Source: Paraplanobispora siamensis (GTDB lineage: Bacteria > Actinomycetota > Actinomycetes > Streptosporangiales > Streptosporangiaceae). From it: a stretch of 64,000 nucleotides of DNA. Numbering within the stretch: the first letter of the stretch is position 1; each line of letters opens with the position of its first letter. A model generated the notes under the pieces. The model saw only the letters and a list, made by a program, of their open reading frames with translations. It ran no database searches and was not told the origin of the DNA. Location: the NCBI RefSeq assembly GCF_016863175.1, contig NZ_BOOJ01000032.1, positions 62,001 through 126,000 on the forward strand. Reading direction: 5' to 3'. Below, one piece after another: positions 8,570 to 17,859 of this stretch. The position numbers and the translations under genes are program-made.

Positions 8570-9919
8570 TCACCCCCCGGAGAGCTTCAGCTTGTCGTTG
8601 ATCTGCTTGTCGACCCCGGCCAGCCCCTCGTCGAGGTCCTTGACCGAGCCCTTCTCCCAGGCCTGGACGAAGGAGCTGAAGGCCTCCTGGTTGAAGACGC
8701 TGTTGACGTTCGCCGGGAGCGTGCTCGTCTTCGGGTGGGAGAAGATGTCGAGGAAGGTCTGGAACTGCGGGTCCTTCTTCAGCTCCGGCGACTCCATCGC
8801 GGCCTTGGTCGTCGGCACGTTGCGCAGCGCGTTGGAGAGCGTGACCAGGCCCTTGGTGTCGGTGGTCAGATACTTCACCAGCTCCCAGGCGTGCTGGGGG
8901 TGCTTGGCGCCCTTGGGCACGCCGATCACGGTGCCCGCGGTGAAGCCGCTGCCGTACAGCTCGGGCCGGTCGTCGGCGACGGGCAGCGGGGCGGTGCCGT
9001 AGTCGAGGTCCTTGGCGTCATTGGCGATCATGGCGTTGCGCCACTCGCCGTCCAGGACCATGGCGACCTTGCCCTTGTGGAAGGGATGCTCGGCGCTCCA
9101 CTCGTCGCCCAGGCTCTTGCGGAACTTGTCGAGCTTGTCGTAGCCGTACCAGTCGATGAGCTCCTTCTGCCACTGCAGCAGCCGCTTCCACGCCGGGTCG
9201 GAGCCGATGGCCGAGGTGCCGTCGGGGTTGTACCACTTCGCCCCGACCATCGGCCCGAGGTGGGCGGGGGAGTTCTCGTAGTACTGCACGCTGGGGATGA
9301 ACCCGGCGACCTTGATGGTGCCGTCGGCGTCGCGCACGGTGAGCTTCTTGGCCAGCTCGGCCAGCTCGGTCAGCGTCTTGGGCGGCTCGTTGCCCTTCAT
9401 CAGCGCCTTGTTGTAGTAGAGGCCGTAGGCGTCGGCGAGCATCGGCATCGTGCACCGCTTGCCCTCGAACTCGGTGTAGGCGCGGGCGGCCTCGGGCAGC
9501 ACGCTCAGATCGATGCCGTCCTGCTCGATGACCGGGGTCAGGTCCTGGAACACCCCGCTCCTGCACCACTGGGCGACGTTGTCGGTGGTGAAGGAGGAGG
9601 CCACGTCGGGCGCCGTGCCGCCGCGGACGGCCTGGGTGATCTGGTCGTCCTGGACGCCCTTGGTAAGTTTGACGGTGATCTGCGGGAACTTCGTGCGGAA
9701 TCCGGCGATGGCGTCCTCGAACGCCTTGACCTCGCTGTCGGCGCTGAAGCCGTGCCACAGTTCGAGGGTCGCGGCCGGCAGGGCCGCGGCGGCCGAGCCG
9801 GAGGCCCGGGGCTGGGAGCCGAGCGCGGGCGCGCTCTCCTTGCCGGCGGTGCAGGCGGTCAGGGCCGTGCCGGTCATCACGATGACGGGCACGGCGAAGG
9901 TGATGAACCGTCGGTTCAC
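8570..9919 (-). CDS. Sugar ABC transporter substrate-binding lipoprotein
   Basis: A 449-aa extracellular solute-binding protein, family 1. The N-terminus is a lipoprotein signal: two Arg, a hydrophobic run, then the lipobox LTAC with the lipidated Cys23. The mature protein has the usual binding-protein features (LELWHGFS near the start, APDVASSFTTDN, GVPKGAKHPQHAWELVKYL). It should capture sugar outside the membrane and deliver it to the two permeases. The GTG start at 9919 has AGGAGG eight bases upstream. Only 47 bp separate it from the ROK gene, with no palindrome there. Confidence 0.93.
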   Translation of the reverse strand: MNRRFITFAVPVIVMTGTALTACTAGKESAPALGSQPRASGSAAAALPAATLELWHGFSADSEVKAFEDAIAGFRTKFPQITVKLTKGVQDDQITQAVRGGTAPDVASSFTTDNVAQWCRSGVFQDLTPVIEQDGIDLSVLPEAARAYTEFEGKRCTMPMLADAYGLYYNKALMKGNEPPKTLTELAELAKKLTVRDADGTIKVAGFIPSVQYYENSPAHLGPMVGAKWYNPDGTSAIGSDPAWKRLLQWQKELIDWYGYDKLDKFRKSLGDEWSAEHPFHKGKVAMVLDGEWRNAMIANDAKDLDYGTAPLPVADDRPELYGSGFTAGTVIGVPKGAKHPQHAWELVKYLTTDTKGLVTLSNALRNVPTTKAAMESPELKKDPQFQTFLDIFSHPKTSTLPANVNSVFNQEAFSSFVQAWEKGSVKDLDEGLAGVDKQINDKLKLSGG

Positions 9920-9966
9920 GACAGTCGCCTCCTTGCGTGGGGGGATACAGGAGGGCTCGGACGGGA

Positions 9967-11157
9967 TCAGGAAGGAACCGTGGAGCTGAAGACCTCGTCG
10001 CGAGTGGTGGTGAGGGCCAGGTCGAGGGCGCCGGTCAGGACCGGGTTGCCCTCGACGGTGGACAGCAGCAGGGGCGGCCGGGGGACGGTGAGCGCGTGCA
10101 GCTCGTGCTCGACGAGCTCGCGGAGCGTCTCACCGCCGGCCATGAAGGTGCTCCCGGTCAGGACGACGACCTCGGGGTCGACGACGGCGGTGATGGCGGC
10201 CAGGCCGACCGCCAGGCGGGCGGCGATGTCACGGAGTCCGGCGCGGGCGTCGTCGGCCCGCCGGCCCTCGCCTTCGGAGGCCCGTACGGCGTTGCGCACG
10301 GCCGCGGTGAAGCCGGCGCCGCGCACGCCGTACGACCTGAGGATCTTCAGGACGGCCGGGCCGCCGGTGAGGGCCTGGAAACCGTGGTCGGCGTTGCGCC
10401 CGACCTCGCGGGCGGTGGGGGCGCCGAGCGCGGGCATGTAGCCGACCTCGCCCGCGCCGCCGGTGGCCCCGCGGTGCAGCCGCCCGCCGAGCACCAGCGC
10501 CGAGCCGAGGCCCTCGTCGGCCCAGAGCAGCACGAAGTCGCGGCGTCCCCGGGCCACGCCGCGGTTCTGCTCGCACAGGGCGACCAGGTTCACGTCGTTC
10601 TCGACGGCGACCTCGACGCCGAGACCCTCGCGCAGCGTGGGCACCAGGTCGGGGATGTGCCAGCCGGGGATGTGGCCGCCGTAGCCGAGCCTGCCGGTGA
10701 CCGGGTCCAGTGCGCCCTGGATGCCGATCACCACGCGCCGCACGTCGTCGGGCGCGCCGGCGCCCTGGAGCGCGGCGCGCAGCCTGCCCACGATGTCCTT
10801 GCCGGAGCGGCCCGGGGTGGGCAGGCGGTGCTCGCCGATCACGGTCCCGGTGATGTCGGCGACCCTGGCCTCGATGCGCGAGGGGGTCACGTCCACCGCG
10901 GCGACGTGGGCGGCGTCCGGGTTGAGGCGGTAGACCTCGGCCGTGCGGCCCGGCATGCCCTCGCGGATGCCGTCCAGGACCACCAGCCCCGCGGCCTGCA
11001 GGCGGGCCAGCAGCTGGGAGGCGGTGGGCTTGGACAGGCCGGTCAGGGCGCCGATCTCCGGGCGGGTCAGCGGGCCGCGTTCGAGGAGGGCCTGGAGCGC
11101 GGCGCGGTCGTTGATCGCGCGCAGCAGGCTCGGGGTGCCCGGTGTCGGCTGTGCCAC
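9967..11157 (-). CDS. ROK-family transcriptional regulator of the sugar operon
   Basis: A 396-aa ROK repressor with an N-terminal winged HTH (about residues 15-65; RPEIGALTGLSKPTASQLL) and a C-terminal sugar-kinase-like domain. The kinase phosphate loop is degenerate (AAVDVTPSRIEA in place of a D-x-G-x-T motif), as in regulators. The CGxxGC zinc motif of many ROK proteins is not seen after GEVGYMP. It is the first gene of the operon, with a GTG start behind GGAGG. The 21-bp palindrome at 11184-11204, 26 bp upstream of the start, is its likely operator and would control the whole operon. Confidence 0.9.
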   Translation of the reverse strand: MAQPTPGTPSLLRAINDRAALQALLERGPLTRPEIGALTGLSKPTASQLLARLQAAGLVVLDGIREGMPGRTAEVYRLNPDAAHVAAVDVTPSRIEARVADITGTVIGEHRLPTPGRSGKDIVGRLRAALQGAGAPDDVRRVVIGIQGALDPVTGRLGYGGHIPGWHIPDLVPTLREGLGVEVAVENDVNLVALCEQNRGVARGRRDFVLLWADEGLGSALVLGGRLHRGATGGAGEVGYMPALGAPTAREVGRNADHGFQALTGGPAVLKILRSYGVRGAGFTAAVRNAVRASEGEGRRADDARAGLRDIAARLAVGLAAITAVVDPEVVVLTGSTFMAGGETLRELVEHELHALTVPRPPLLLSTVEGNPVLTGALDLALTTTRDEVFSSTVPS

Positions 11158-11183
11158 AGCCCCTCCAGATCCGTCGGCTCGGT

Positions 11184-11204
11184 AGTTAGGAAAGTTTCCT
11201 AACT
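11184..11204. promoter_or_regulatory. Perfect 21-bp palindrome, ROK operator
   Basis: Arms AGTTAGGAAA and TTTCCTAACT are exact reverse complements around a single central G. It lies just upstream of the ROK gene start. AT-rich GGAAA/TTTCC palindromes of this form are typical operators of actinobacterial ROK regulators. It is the only such site seen in the operon, so autoregulation plus operon-wide control is the simplest reading. Confidence 0.75.
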
Positions 11205-11551
11205 CGGAATGAATGTAGGGAGCCGCGGAGGAGGCGTCAAGCGTGAGATGGCAGCCGCGATCAATATGTGACGGTGGTCAGCGCGCGGCGGCGGAGACGG
11301 GGGAGCGGTGCGGTGCGTGAGGTAAGTGGAATGCGGTGACCTCGACGGACCTGCTAGGGTGATGGTTTGTCACAACAACCAGCACAACAAGCTTAATCAA
11401 GCTCTATGGCCCGGAGTATCCCATTACTATCAACGATAATGGAGCGACGGCAACCCGTCAAATCGAGCTCGCCAAGGAGCAGGAGTACGTCTCCTCCCTG
11501 TATGAGCGGCTCGATCTGCTGCGCGAGCGCACCCAGCGGCAGCTCGACGGA

Positions 11552-13726
11552 GTGCTGGCCCAGGGTGGGGGCGGCACCCACCAGAACCGCTCGGAGCGCG
11601 ACACCTTCGCCGGGATGTACGCCGAACGGCTGGCGCGGCTGTGGGCGGTGGAGAACAGCCTGTGCTTCGGGCGGCTCGACAACGCCGACCACACCTCCCT
11701 CTACATCGGCCGCATCGGCCTGGCCGACGACGACCAGCGGCGCCTGCTGATCGACTGGCGGGCCCCGGTGGCCCAGCCCTTCTACCGCGCCACCCCCGCC
11801 GCGCCGATGGGCGTCACCCGCCGCCGCCACCTGCAGACCAAGGGCCGCACGGTGATCGGCGTCGACGACGACCTGCTCGACCTCGACAACCTCACCGACG
11901 AGGACGTGGCCACGCTCAACGGCGAGGCGGCCCTGCTGGCCTCCATCGGCGCCCGGCGTACCGGCAGGATGCGCGACATCGTGGCGACCATCCAGGCCGA
12001 GCAGGACCGCATCATCCGCTCCGACCTGAACGGCGTGCTGGTCGTGCAGGGCGGTCCGGGCACCGGCAAGACCGTGGTGGCCCTGCACCGGGCGGCCTAC
12101 CTGCTGTACACCCACCGCGAGAAGCTCGCCCGCCGGGGCGTGCTCATCCTCGGCCCCAACCTGACCTTCCTGCGCTACATCGAGCAGGTCCTGCCCTCCC
12201 TCGGCGAGACCGACGTGCTGCTGTCGACGGTGGGGGAGCTGTACCCGGGGATCACCCCCGGGGTCGTGGAGCGTCCCGAGGTCGCCGCGCTCAAGGGCGA
12301 CGAGCGGATGGCCCAGGTCGTGGCGCGGGCCGTACGGGAGCGGCAGCGGGTGCCCCGCAAGCCGATCGACATCAAGCTGGACCGCTACACCCTCAGGCTG
12401 GACGGCCGCACGCTGGAGGCCGCGCGCAACCGGGCCTCCCGCTCGCGCAGGACCCACAACGAGGCCCGCGCGGTCTTCGTCCGCCACCTGCTCAACGCGC
12501 TCGCCCGGCAGGCCGCCAAGCAGCTCGGCAAGGGCATGATCGACGACGACGAGCTGGCCGACCTGCGCGAGGACCTGCGCACCGAGCAGCCGGTGAAGGC
12601 GGCGCTGAACCGGCTGTGGCCCTACACCACGCCGCAGCAGCTGCTCATCGGGCTGTTCACCTCCCGCGAGCGGCTCGACTACGCCGCCGCGGACCTGGGC
12701 CCGGCCGAGCGCGGGCTGCTGCTGCGCGAGCCCCCGCGCAAGGGCGAGAACTGGTGGGCCGAGTCCGACGTGGCGCTGCTGGACGAGGCCGCCGAGCTGC
12801 TCGGCGGCATCGACCCCGCCGTGCTGCGGGCCGGGGCGTGGATGGCCGAGGAGGAGCAGGCCGCGGCCCGCGCGGCCGAGCAGGAGGAGGGCCGGGCCCA
12901 GCTCGCCTACGCCAAGGAGGTGCTGGAGCTGACCGGCCTGTCAGACATCATGGACGCCGAGAAGTTCGCCGCCCGGCACCTGGACGACGAGTTCTACCTC
13001 ACCACCGCCGAGCGCGCCGCGGGCGACCGCACCTGGGCCTTCGGCCACGTCATCGTGGACGAGGCGCAGGAGCTGTCGCCGATGGACTGGCGGATGGTCA
13101 TGCGGCGGATCCCGACCCGGTCGATGACGATCGTCGGCGACCTGGCGCAGACGGCCTCCCCGGCCGGGGCGCGGTCCTGGGGGCAGGTGCTCGACCCCTA
13201 CGTGGCCGGGCGCTGGCGCGCGGAGAGCCTCAGCGTCAACTACCGCACCCCCGCCGAGCTGATGGCCGTGGCCGCCGACGTGCTCCCGCTGATCGGGCCG
13301 GGGCTCACCGCGCCCTCCTCGGTCAGGGAGACCGGAGAGCTCCCCTGGGCCGCCTCCCCGGTCGAGGCCCTCGTCCCGGCGGTGAAGGCGGAGCTCGTCG
13401 AGGGCGGGCGGCTGGCCGTGATCGTCCCCGCGTCCCTCATGGAGGAGCTGGGCCGGCAGGTCGCCGCCTCCGTCGAGGGCGCGGTCGCCGGACCCGGCAC
13501 GGCCGCGCTGGACGCCCCCGTGGCCGTCCTGACGGTCACCGACGCCAAGGGACTGGAGTTCGACACGGTCATCGTGGTGGAGCCGGCCCTGATCCTGGGG
13601 GAGTCGGCGCGCGGGGCGAGCGACCTCTACGTGGCGCTGACCCGCGCCACCCGCCGGCTCGGGGTGATCCACACCACTCCGCTGCCCGGAGCGCTCGACC
13701 GGCTTGAGCGCCGCCAGATCACGTGA
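11552..13726 (+). CDS. helD: HelD-like RNA polymerase-associated helicase (UvrD/Rep family), 5' end unresolved
   Basis: Superfamily 1 ATPase with Walker A GGPGTGKTVVALHRAAY, Walker B VIVDEAQELSPMDW and the C-terminal motif AKGLEFDTVIVV. The family binds RNA polymerase and helps release stalled or rifampicin-bound enzyme. GTG at 11552 is the first ordinary in-frame start, but the frame upstream (about 11400-11551) already encodes a typical HelD N-terminus (EQEYVSSLYERLDLLRERT), so the true gene starts earlier. No ATG, GTG or TTG exists in that frame back to the stop at 11360. A TTG at 11367 in another frame reads SQQPAQQA, suggesting a one-base frameshift near 11390-11402. A terminator-like hairpin follows. 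Confidence 0.85.
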   Translation: MLAQGGGGTHQNRSERDTFAGMYAERLARLWAVENSLCFGRLDNADHTSLYIGRIGLADDDQRRLLIDWRAPVAQPFYRATPAAPMGVTRRRHLQTKGRTVIGVDDDLLDLDNLTDEDVATLNGEAALLASIGARRTGRMRDIVATIQAEQDRIIRSDLNGVLVVQGGPGTGKTVVALHRAAYLLYTHREKLARRGVLILGPNLTFLRYIEQVLPSLGETDVLLSTVGELYPGITPGVVERPEVAALKGDERMAQVVARAVRERQRVPRKPIDIKLDRYTLRLDGRTLEAARNRASRSRRTHNEARAVFVRHLLNALARQAAKQLGKGMIDDDELADLREDLRTEQPVKAALNRLWPYTTPQQLLIGLFTSRERLDYAAADLGPAERGLLLREPPRKGENWWAESDVALLDEAAELLGGIDPAVLRAGAWMAEEEQAAARAAEQEEGRAQLAYAKEVLELTGLSDIMDAEKFAARHLDDEFYLTTAERAAGDRTWAFGHVIVDEAQELSPMDWRMVMRRIPTRSMTIVGDLAQTASPAGARSWGQVLDPYVAGRWRAESLSVNYRTPAELMAVAADVLPLIGPGLTAPSSVRETGELPWAASPVEALVPAVKAELVEGGRLAVIVPASLMEELGRQVAASVEGAVAGPGTAALDAPVAVLTVTDAKGLEFDTVIVVEPALILGESARGASDLYVALTRATRRLGVIHTTPLPGALDRLERRQIT

Positions 13727-13755
13727 GAGCATTGGTAGCTCTCGTCGATCATGTC

Positions 13756-13787
13756 CCAGCTGCGGAATCTGGCGTTTTCGCAGCTGG
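13756..13787 (+). terminator. Hairpin after helD
   Basis: CCAGCTGCG (13756-13764) pairs perfectly with CGCAGCTGG (13779-13787), extendable by three pairs including one G-T, leaving an 8-base loop. It starts 30 bases after the helD stop. There is no strong T-run after it. Confidence 0.55.
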
Positions 13788-14093
13788 TGACGGGGTTGAC
13801 ATCTGGACCGAGGTCGGTAGTTTGCTGCCCGGTCCAGCACGGGACTGGCCGGTTGGCCGTCTCCGGCATCGCCGGTTCCTGCGTCCGCGGCGGAGCGAGA
13901 CTCCGCCCGAACAGCCAGGTGCAGCAGTCGGCGGTCCGCCGGGGCGGGGCACCCCAACCGGGCGGGGGATTGGACCCAGGAAGGGTCTGGACGCCCAGTA
14001 GACAACGGCAATCCGCGCTCGCCGCCGACGGGACGGAACCGGTCCGAAGGGCGGTCCAGGCCCTCTTCCCGCTCCCGTGCCGCCGCAAGCGCC

Positions 14094-14123
14094 GGGGTGG
14101 TCTCCAGGGCAGGAGACCACCCC
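14094..14123. terminator. 12-bp perfect hairpin downstream of small zinc-ribbon gene
   Basis: GGGGTGGTCTCC (14094-14105) and GGAGACCACCCC (14112-14123) are exact complements with a 6-base loop. It lies 75 bases past the stop of the minus-strand gene at 14198 and could end that transcript, or a plus-strand RNA coming from 13.8 kb. Confidence 0.55.
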
Positions 14124-14197
14124 GTTGCCGCATCGGGCGGGTCTTCCAGGACGCCGCGGGGTCCCGCGGGTTTTCAAGGACCGTTCCGCAGGCCCCT

Positions 14198-14461
14198 TCA
14201 GGACCTCCCGTGCAGAGCCGGTGCGGGAACGCCGTTGCGCGCCGGGCTGCCGTTCTCGTGCCGCTCCGTCTCCTGCCGCTCGGTCTTCCGCTGCTCCGTC
14301 TTCTGCGGGGCGGACGCCGCCTCGGCCTCCTCGGGCGTGTGCCGGCACTGGCAGTAACCGTGCTCGACGATGAGCCTCGCCCGTGCGGAGGTGAACTGCC
14401 GGCGGTCCGTGGCGGGCAGCACGCCCTTGCAGGCCTCGCACTGCGTCGTCGGCTCACTCAT
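14198..14461 (-). CDS. Small zinc-ribbon-like protein, function unknown
   Basis: An 87-aa hydrophilic protein. Two cysteine pairs, CEAC near residue 8 and CQCRH near residue 37, form a plausible zinc ribbon. The C-terminal half is charged and repetitive (QKTEQRKTERQETERHENG). ATG at 14461 is preceded by a purine-rich AAAGGGGCAAGG. The frame stays open further upstream, but those codons look non-coding. It is divergent from lnt. I do not recognise the family; a nucleic-acid or protein-binding role would be a guess. Confidence 0.6.
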   Translation of the reverse strand: MSEPTTQCEACKGVLPATDRRQFTSARARLIVEHGYCQCRHTPEEAEAASAPQKTEQRKTERQETERHENGSPARNGVPAPALHGRS

Positions 14462-14750
14462 CGCCTTGCCCCTTTCGCTGTTCCCACCCGGCAAGGAATG
14501 CCTTCCCTCGCGAGTCAGCGCCTCATACCCGCTACGGGCACCAGAATGCTCGCCGTTGCTCATTTTTGGACGGGCCATGCCGGTTCTTTACCCTCCGGAG
14601 GGGCGGAGGCGGTGCGCGGCCGGGGAGGGACGCAGGTGGCAGGAGGGTTTGGGGCCCGCCGGCAAGGGCGGTAGCGTTCGGGCTAGCCGCCCGGACATCG
14701 CAGGCAACCCTCCGGACCGGCCCGCCCGACCATCGCAAGGAGCCCCGCCC

Positions 14751-16415
14751 GTGGTGCAGGAGAAGACGGTCCCCCCGGCCGGGGAACGACCCGCGGCCTC
14801 CCGGCCGGTGACCTCCGGCGCCTCCCCGGGGCGGGACGTCCTGGCCCGGGCCGCCGCGGCGGCGGCCGGCGGGCTGCTGCTGTACCTCGCCTTCCCGCCG
14901 ATCGGCCTGTGGTTCCTCGCCCCGTTCGGCGCCATGCTGATCCTGCTGGCGGTGTACGGCTGCCGCCCGCGCCGCGCCGCCTGGCTGGGCGCCGTCGCCG
15001 GGCTGGCCTTCCTGCTGCCCGGCCTGCGCTGGGTCAGCCCGATCGGCACGGACGCCTGGTTCGGCCTCGTCGCCGTCGAGACCCTCTTCTACGCCGTCTG
15101 GGCCGTCGCGGCGGCCGCGGTGACCCGGCTGCCGCTGTGGCCGCTGTGGACCGCCGCGCTCTGGGTGGCGATGGAGTGGGCCCGCGGGGCCTTCCCCTTC
15201 GGCGGGTTCCCCTGGGTGCGGATCGCCTTCAGCCAGGGCGGGTCGGCCTTCACCCCGTACGCCGCGCTCGGCGGGGCGCCGCTGGTGAGCTTCGCGGTGG
15301 TGCTCTGCGGCGGCCTGCTGGCCCTGGCCGCCACGCGTGGGCTCCCCGCTCTGTCCGCCTTGCGTACGGCTCCGGCGGCGCCCGCTCCGTCGCGGGCGCT
15401 GGTGCGCTCCCTCGCCCTGCCGCTGGCCGGGGCGCTGGCCGTGCCCGCCGGGGCGCTGGCCGTCCCGCGGCCCGGCGACGAGGGCAAGAGCGTGACCATC
15501 GGCGTCATCCAGGGCAACGTGCCCGGCCGGGGCATGCACCCGCTGGGCGACGAGCCGGCCGTGGTCCTGCGCAACCACACGACCAAGCTGCACGAGATGG
15601 CGCGGGCCGTACGGGAGGGCCGGATGCCCAAGCCGGACATCGTCGTGCTCCCGGAGAACTCCACCGACATCGACCCCTACCGGAACGACTTCGCCCGTCA
15701 GGAGATCGACGCGGCGGTCAAGGACATCGGGGTGCCCGTCCTGGTCGGCGCCGTTGTCGCGATCGGCGACAGCAACCGCGCCACCCGCAGCCTCGTCTGG
15801 GATCCGGTCACCGGCCCCGGCGCCTACTACGACAAGCAGAAGCTGGTGCCGTTCGGGGAGTTCACCCCGATGAAGGACCTCGTGCTGGCGCTGTTCGAGC
15901 GGGCCGGCCTGGTGGGCAGGCAGTCGGTGTCCGGCACCCGCGACGGCGACCTGCGGATGGGGCCGGTGACGATCGGGGCGATCAACTGCTACGAGGTCGC
16001 CTTCGACGAGGTCGTCCGCGGCACCGCCAGGACCGGGGCCAGCCCGCTGGTGGTGCAGACCAACAACGCCACCTACGCGCTGACCAACCTGCCTCCCCAG
16101 CAGCTGGCCATGTCCCAGCTGCGCGCCGTGGAGCACAACCGGGCCGTGGTCACCGCGGCGATCACCGGCATCTCCGCCTCGGTGACCCCCGAGGGAGTGG
16201 TCACCTGGGAGACCGCCGAGCTGGTCCAGGACATGGCGGTGCTTCAGGTGCCGGTGCGCACCGAGACCACTGTGGCCACGAGGGTTGGCGCTCTGCCCGA
16301 GTGGGCCTTGATACTGATGGGTACAGTCGCGTTGGGCGCGCTTCTGGTGCTCCGGAAGCGCCGTCCGGCGCACTCCGCGACGCAGGAGGGTGATCAGCAG
16401 GTGGGAGACGCATGA
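14751..16415 (+). CDS. lnt: Apolipoprotein N-acyltransferase
   Basis: A 554-aa membrane enzyme that adds the third acyl chain to the N-terminal cysteine of lipoproteins. N-terminal hydrophobic segments span residues about 30-230. A nitrilase-like domain follows with the catalytic triad in order: Glu in VVLPENSTD, Lys in [13 protein letters not shown], Cys in [11 protein letters not shown] last TM segment lies near the C-terminus. The GTG at 14751 has AAGGAG eight bases upstream. The stop overlaps the start of the mannosyltransferase gene by four bases, matching the lnt-ppm1 pairing known from mycobacteria, where the two can be one protein. Confidence 0.93.
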   Translation: MVQEKTVPPAGERPAASRPVTSGASPGRDVLARAAAAAAGGLLLYLAFPPIGLWFLAPFGAMLILLAVYGCRPRRAAWLGAVAGLAFLLPGLRWVSPIGTDAWFGLVAVETLFYAVWAVAAAAVTRLPLWPLWTAALWVAMEWARGAFPFGGFPWVRIAFSQGGSAFTPYAALGGAPLVSFAVVLCGGLLALAATRGLPALSALRTAPAAPAPSRALVRSLALPLAGALAVPAGALAVPRPGDEGKSVTIGVIQGNVPGRGMHPLGDEPAVVLRNHTTKLHEMARAVREGRMPKPDIVVLPENSTDIDPYRNDFARQEIDAAVKDIGVPVLVGAVVAIGDSNRATRSLVWDPVTGPGAYYDKQKLVPFGEFTPMKDLVLALFERAGLVGRQSVSGTRDGDLRMGPVTIGAINCYEVAFDEVVRGTARTGASPLVVQTNNATYALTNLPPQQLAMSQLRAVEHNRAVVTAAITGISASVTPEGVVTWETAELVQDMAVLQVPVRTETTVATRVGALPEWALILMGTVALGALLVLRKRRPAHSATQEGDQQVGDA

Positions 16416-17158
16416 TGGAGCGGATGTTCGGCCGGGTGCTCGTCATCGTCCCGACCTACAACGAGCGGCAGAACCTGCCGATGATCACCGAGCGGCTGCG
16501 CGCGGCGGTCCCCGAGGCGCACCTGCTGATCGCCGACGACAACAGCCCCGACGGCACCGGGCAGATCGCCGACGAGCTGGCGGCCGGGGACGACCACGTG
16601 CACGTCCTGCACCGGCCGGGCAAGCAGGGGCTGGGCGCCGCCTACATCGCGGGCTTCCGCTGGGGCCTGGCCGAGGGCTTCGACGTCCTGGTGGAGATGG
16701 ACGCCGACGGCTCCCACCAGCCCGAGGAGCTGCCCAAGCTGCTCGACGCGCTGGCCGACGGCGCCGACCTGGCGATCGGCTCCCGCTGGGTGCCCGGCGG
16801 CAAGGTGGTCAACTGGCCCGGCTCGCGGGAGTTCCTGTCGCGCGGGGCCAACATCTACACCCGGGTCATGCTCGGCCTGCCGGTGCGCGACGCGACCGCC
16901 GGCTTCCGCGCCTACCGGGCCGCCACGCTGGAGAAGGTGGGCCTGGCCGACGTCGAGTCGCAGGGCTACTGCTTCCAGGTCGACCTCACCCTCCGTACGG
17001 CCAGGCACGGGCTGCGGGTCGCCGAGGTGCCGATCACGTTCGTCGAGCGGACGGCCGGCACCAGCAAGATGAGCAGAAAGATCATCTCTGAGGCGCTCCT
17101 GCGGGTCACCGTCTGGGGCGTCTCGGGCCTGCCCCAGCGGCTGCGCCGGCCACGCTGA
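16412..17158 (+). CDS. ppm1: Polyprenol-phosphate-mannose synthase (GT2)
   Basis: A 248-aa cytoplasmic-face glycosyltransferase family 2 enzyme, transferring mannose from GDP-mannose to polyprenyl phosphate. The donor feeds protein and lipid mannosylation. Motifs: [13 protein letters not shown] at the start, ADDNSPDGT, the metal-binding EMDADGSH, then IGSRWVPGG and a C-terminal [22 protein letters not shown]. No membrane segment, so it is the free synthase half. The ATG overlaps the lnt stop, so the two are translated together. Function is well supported by family and context. Confidence 0.92.
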   Translation: MMERMFGRVLVIVPTYNERQNLPMITERLRAAVPEAHLLIADDNSPDGTGQIADELAAGDDHVHVLHRPGKQGLGAAYIAGFRWGLAEGFDVLVEMDADGSHQPEELPKLLDALADGADLAIGSRWVPGGKVVNWPGSREFLSRGANIYTRVMLGLPVRDATAGFRAYRAATLEKVGLADVESQGYCFQVDLTLRTARHGLRVAEVPITFVERTAGTSKMSRKIISEALLRVTVWGVSGLPQRLRRPR

Positions 17159-17274
17159 GGGCGAACACCCGCCCGCCGCCCGCAGAACCCGGAACGCGGC
17201 GGCGCCCGCGGGCGTTGTCACAGTGGTACGGCTCCCGGCGAGCCGTACGGCTTCACGCCCCGAGTGAGGAAACG

Positions 17275-17835
17275 ATGCGCCTTCTGCTGTTCCTGGCCTT
17301 CCTGGTGGTTCCGGTCCTGGAGATCTGGATGCTGATCCAGGTCGGCCAGGTCATCGGCGGCCCGCTGACGGTCGCGTTGCTGCTCGCCGACAGCCTCCTG
17401 GGCGCCTGGATCGTCCGCAGGGAGGGCCGCCGGGCCTGGAAGAGCCTGCAGGAGGCTCTGGGGCGGGGCCGGATGCCCGAGCGGGAGCTCGCCGACGGCG
17501 CCATGATCGTGGCGGGCGGCGCGCTGCTGCTCACCCCCGGCTTCCTCACCGACATCGCCGGCTTCCTGCTCGTGCTGCCGTTCACCCGGCCGCTGATGCG
17601 CAGGCTCGGCTCCTGGTTCTTCGCCCGCCGCATCCGCACCCTGGCCACCAGGGCGGCCGAGCCCGGCCTCCACATGGGCTTCGGCCCGGCGGGCTCCGTC
17701 TTCGACCCCTTCGCGGGCGCCGGCCAGGCCGGGGGATCGCGCCCCTCCGGCCCGGTCATCCACGGTGAGGTCATCCACGACGACCGCACCGGCCCGGTCA
17801 CCCGCGACACCGGCCGCGACCTCCCGAACGCCTGA
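17275..17835 (+). CDS. fxsA: FxsA family membrane protein
   Basis: A 186-aa protein whose first 110 residues match FxsA: hydrophobic segment LLLFLAFLVVPVLEIWMLIQVG, then GPLTVALLLADSLLGAWIVRREG, and the signature LLLTPGFLTDIAGFLLVLP. In E. coli FxsA affects phage exclusion by F plasmids; its general role is unclear. The C-terminal tail is Gly/Pro-rich and probably disordered. The ATG at 17275 is chosen because GAGGA is just upstream and it starts the hydrophobic segment. Confidence 0.85.
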   Translation: MRLLLFLAFLVVPVLEIWMLIQVGQVIGGPLTVALLLADSLLGAWIVRREGRRAWKSLQEALGRGRMPERELADGAMIVAGGALLLTPGFLTDIAGFLLVLPFTRPLMRRLGSWFFARRIRTLATRAAEPGLHMGFGPAGSVFDPFAGAGQAGGSRPSGPVIHGEVIHDDRTGPVTRDTGRDLPNA

Positions 17836-17839
17836 GACC

Positions 17840-17859
17840 CGGCCGCGCGCCCGCGGCCG
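17840..17859. terminator. Bidirectional hairpin between convergent genes
   Basis: CGGCCGC and GCGGCCG form a perfect 7-bp stem with a 6-base loop, filling the 24-bp gap between the fxsA stop and the SRPBCC gene stop. Confidence 0.5.

Larger units (their letters stand above)
13727..14197. other. 471-bp non-coding gap with hairpins and a promoter-like element
   Basis: No reading frame here has convincing coding character. It holds the helD terminator hairpin, a plus-strand promoter-like pair TTGACA (13796-13801) and TAGTTT (13818-13823) spaced 16 bases apart, and a second strong hairpin at 14094-14123. A short transcript between the promoter and the second hairpin is possible. Otherwise nothing is recognised. 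Confidence 0.5.

Noticed and set aside
13751-14674. Long open frames on both strands across 13.7-14.7 kb
   Set aside because: Residue composition is Arg/Pro/Gly-rich without family resemblance, starts lack ribosome sites, and the hairpins interrupt them. They are open only because the DNA is GC-rich.
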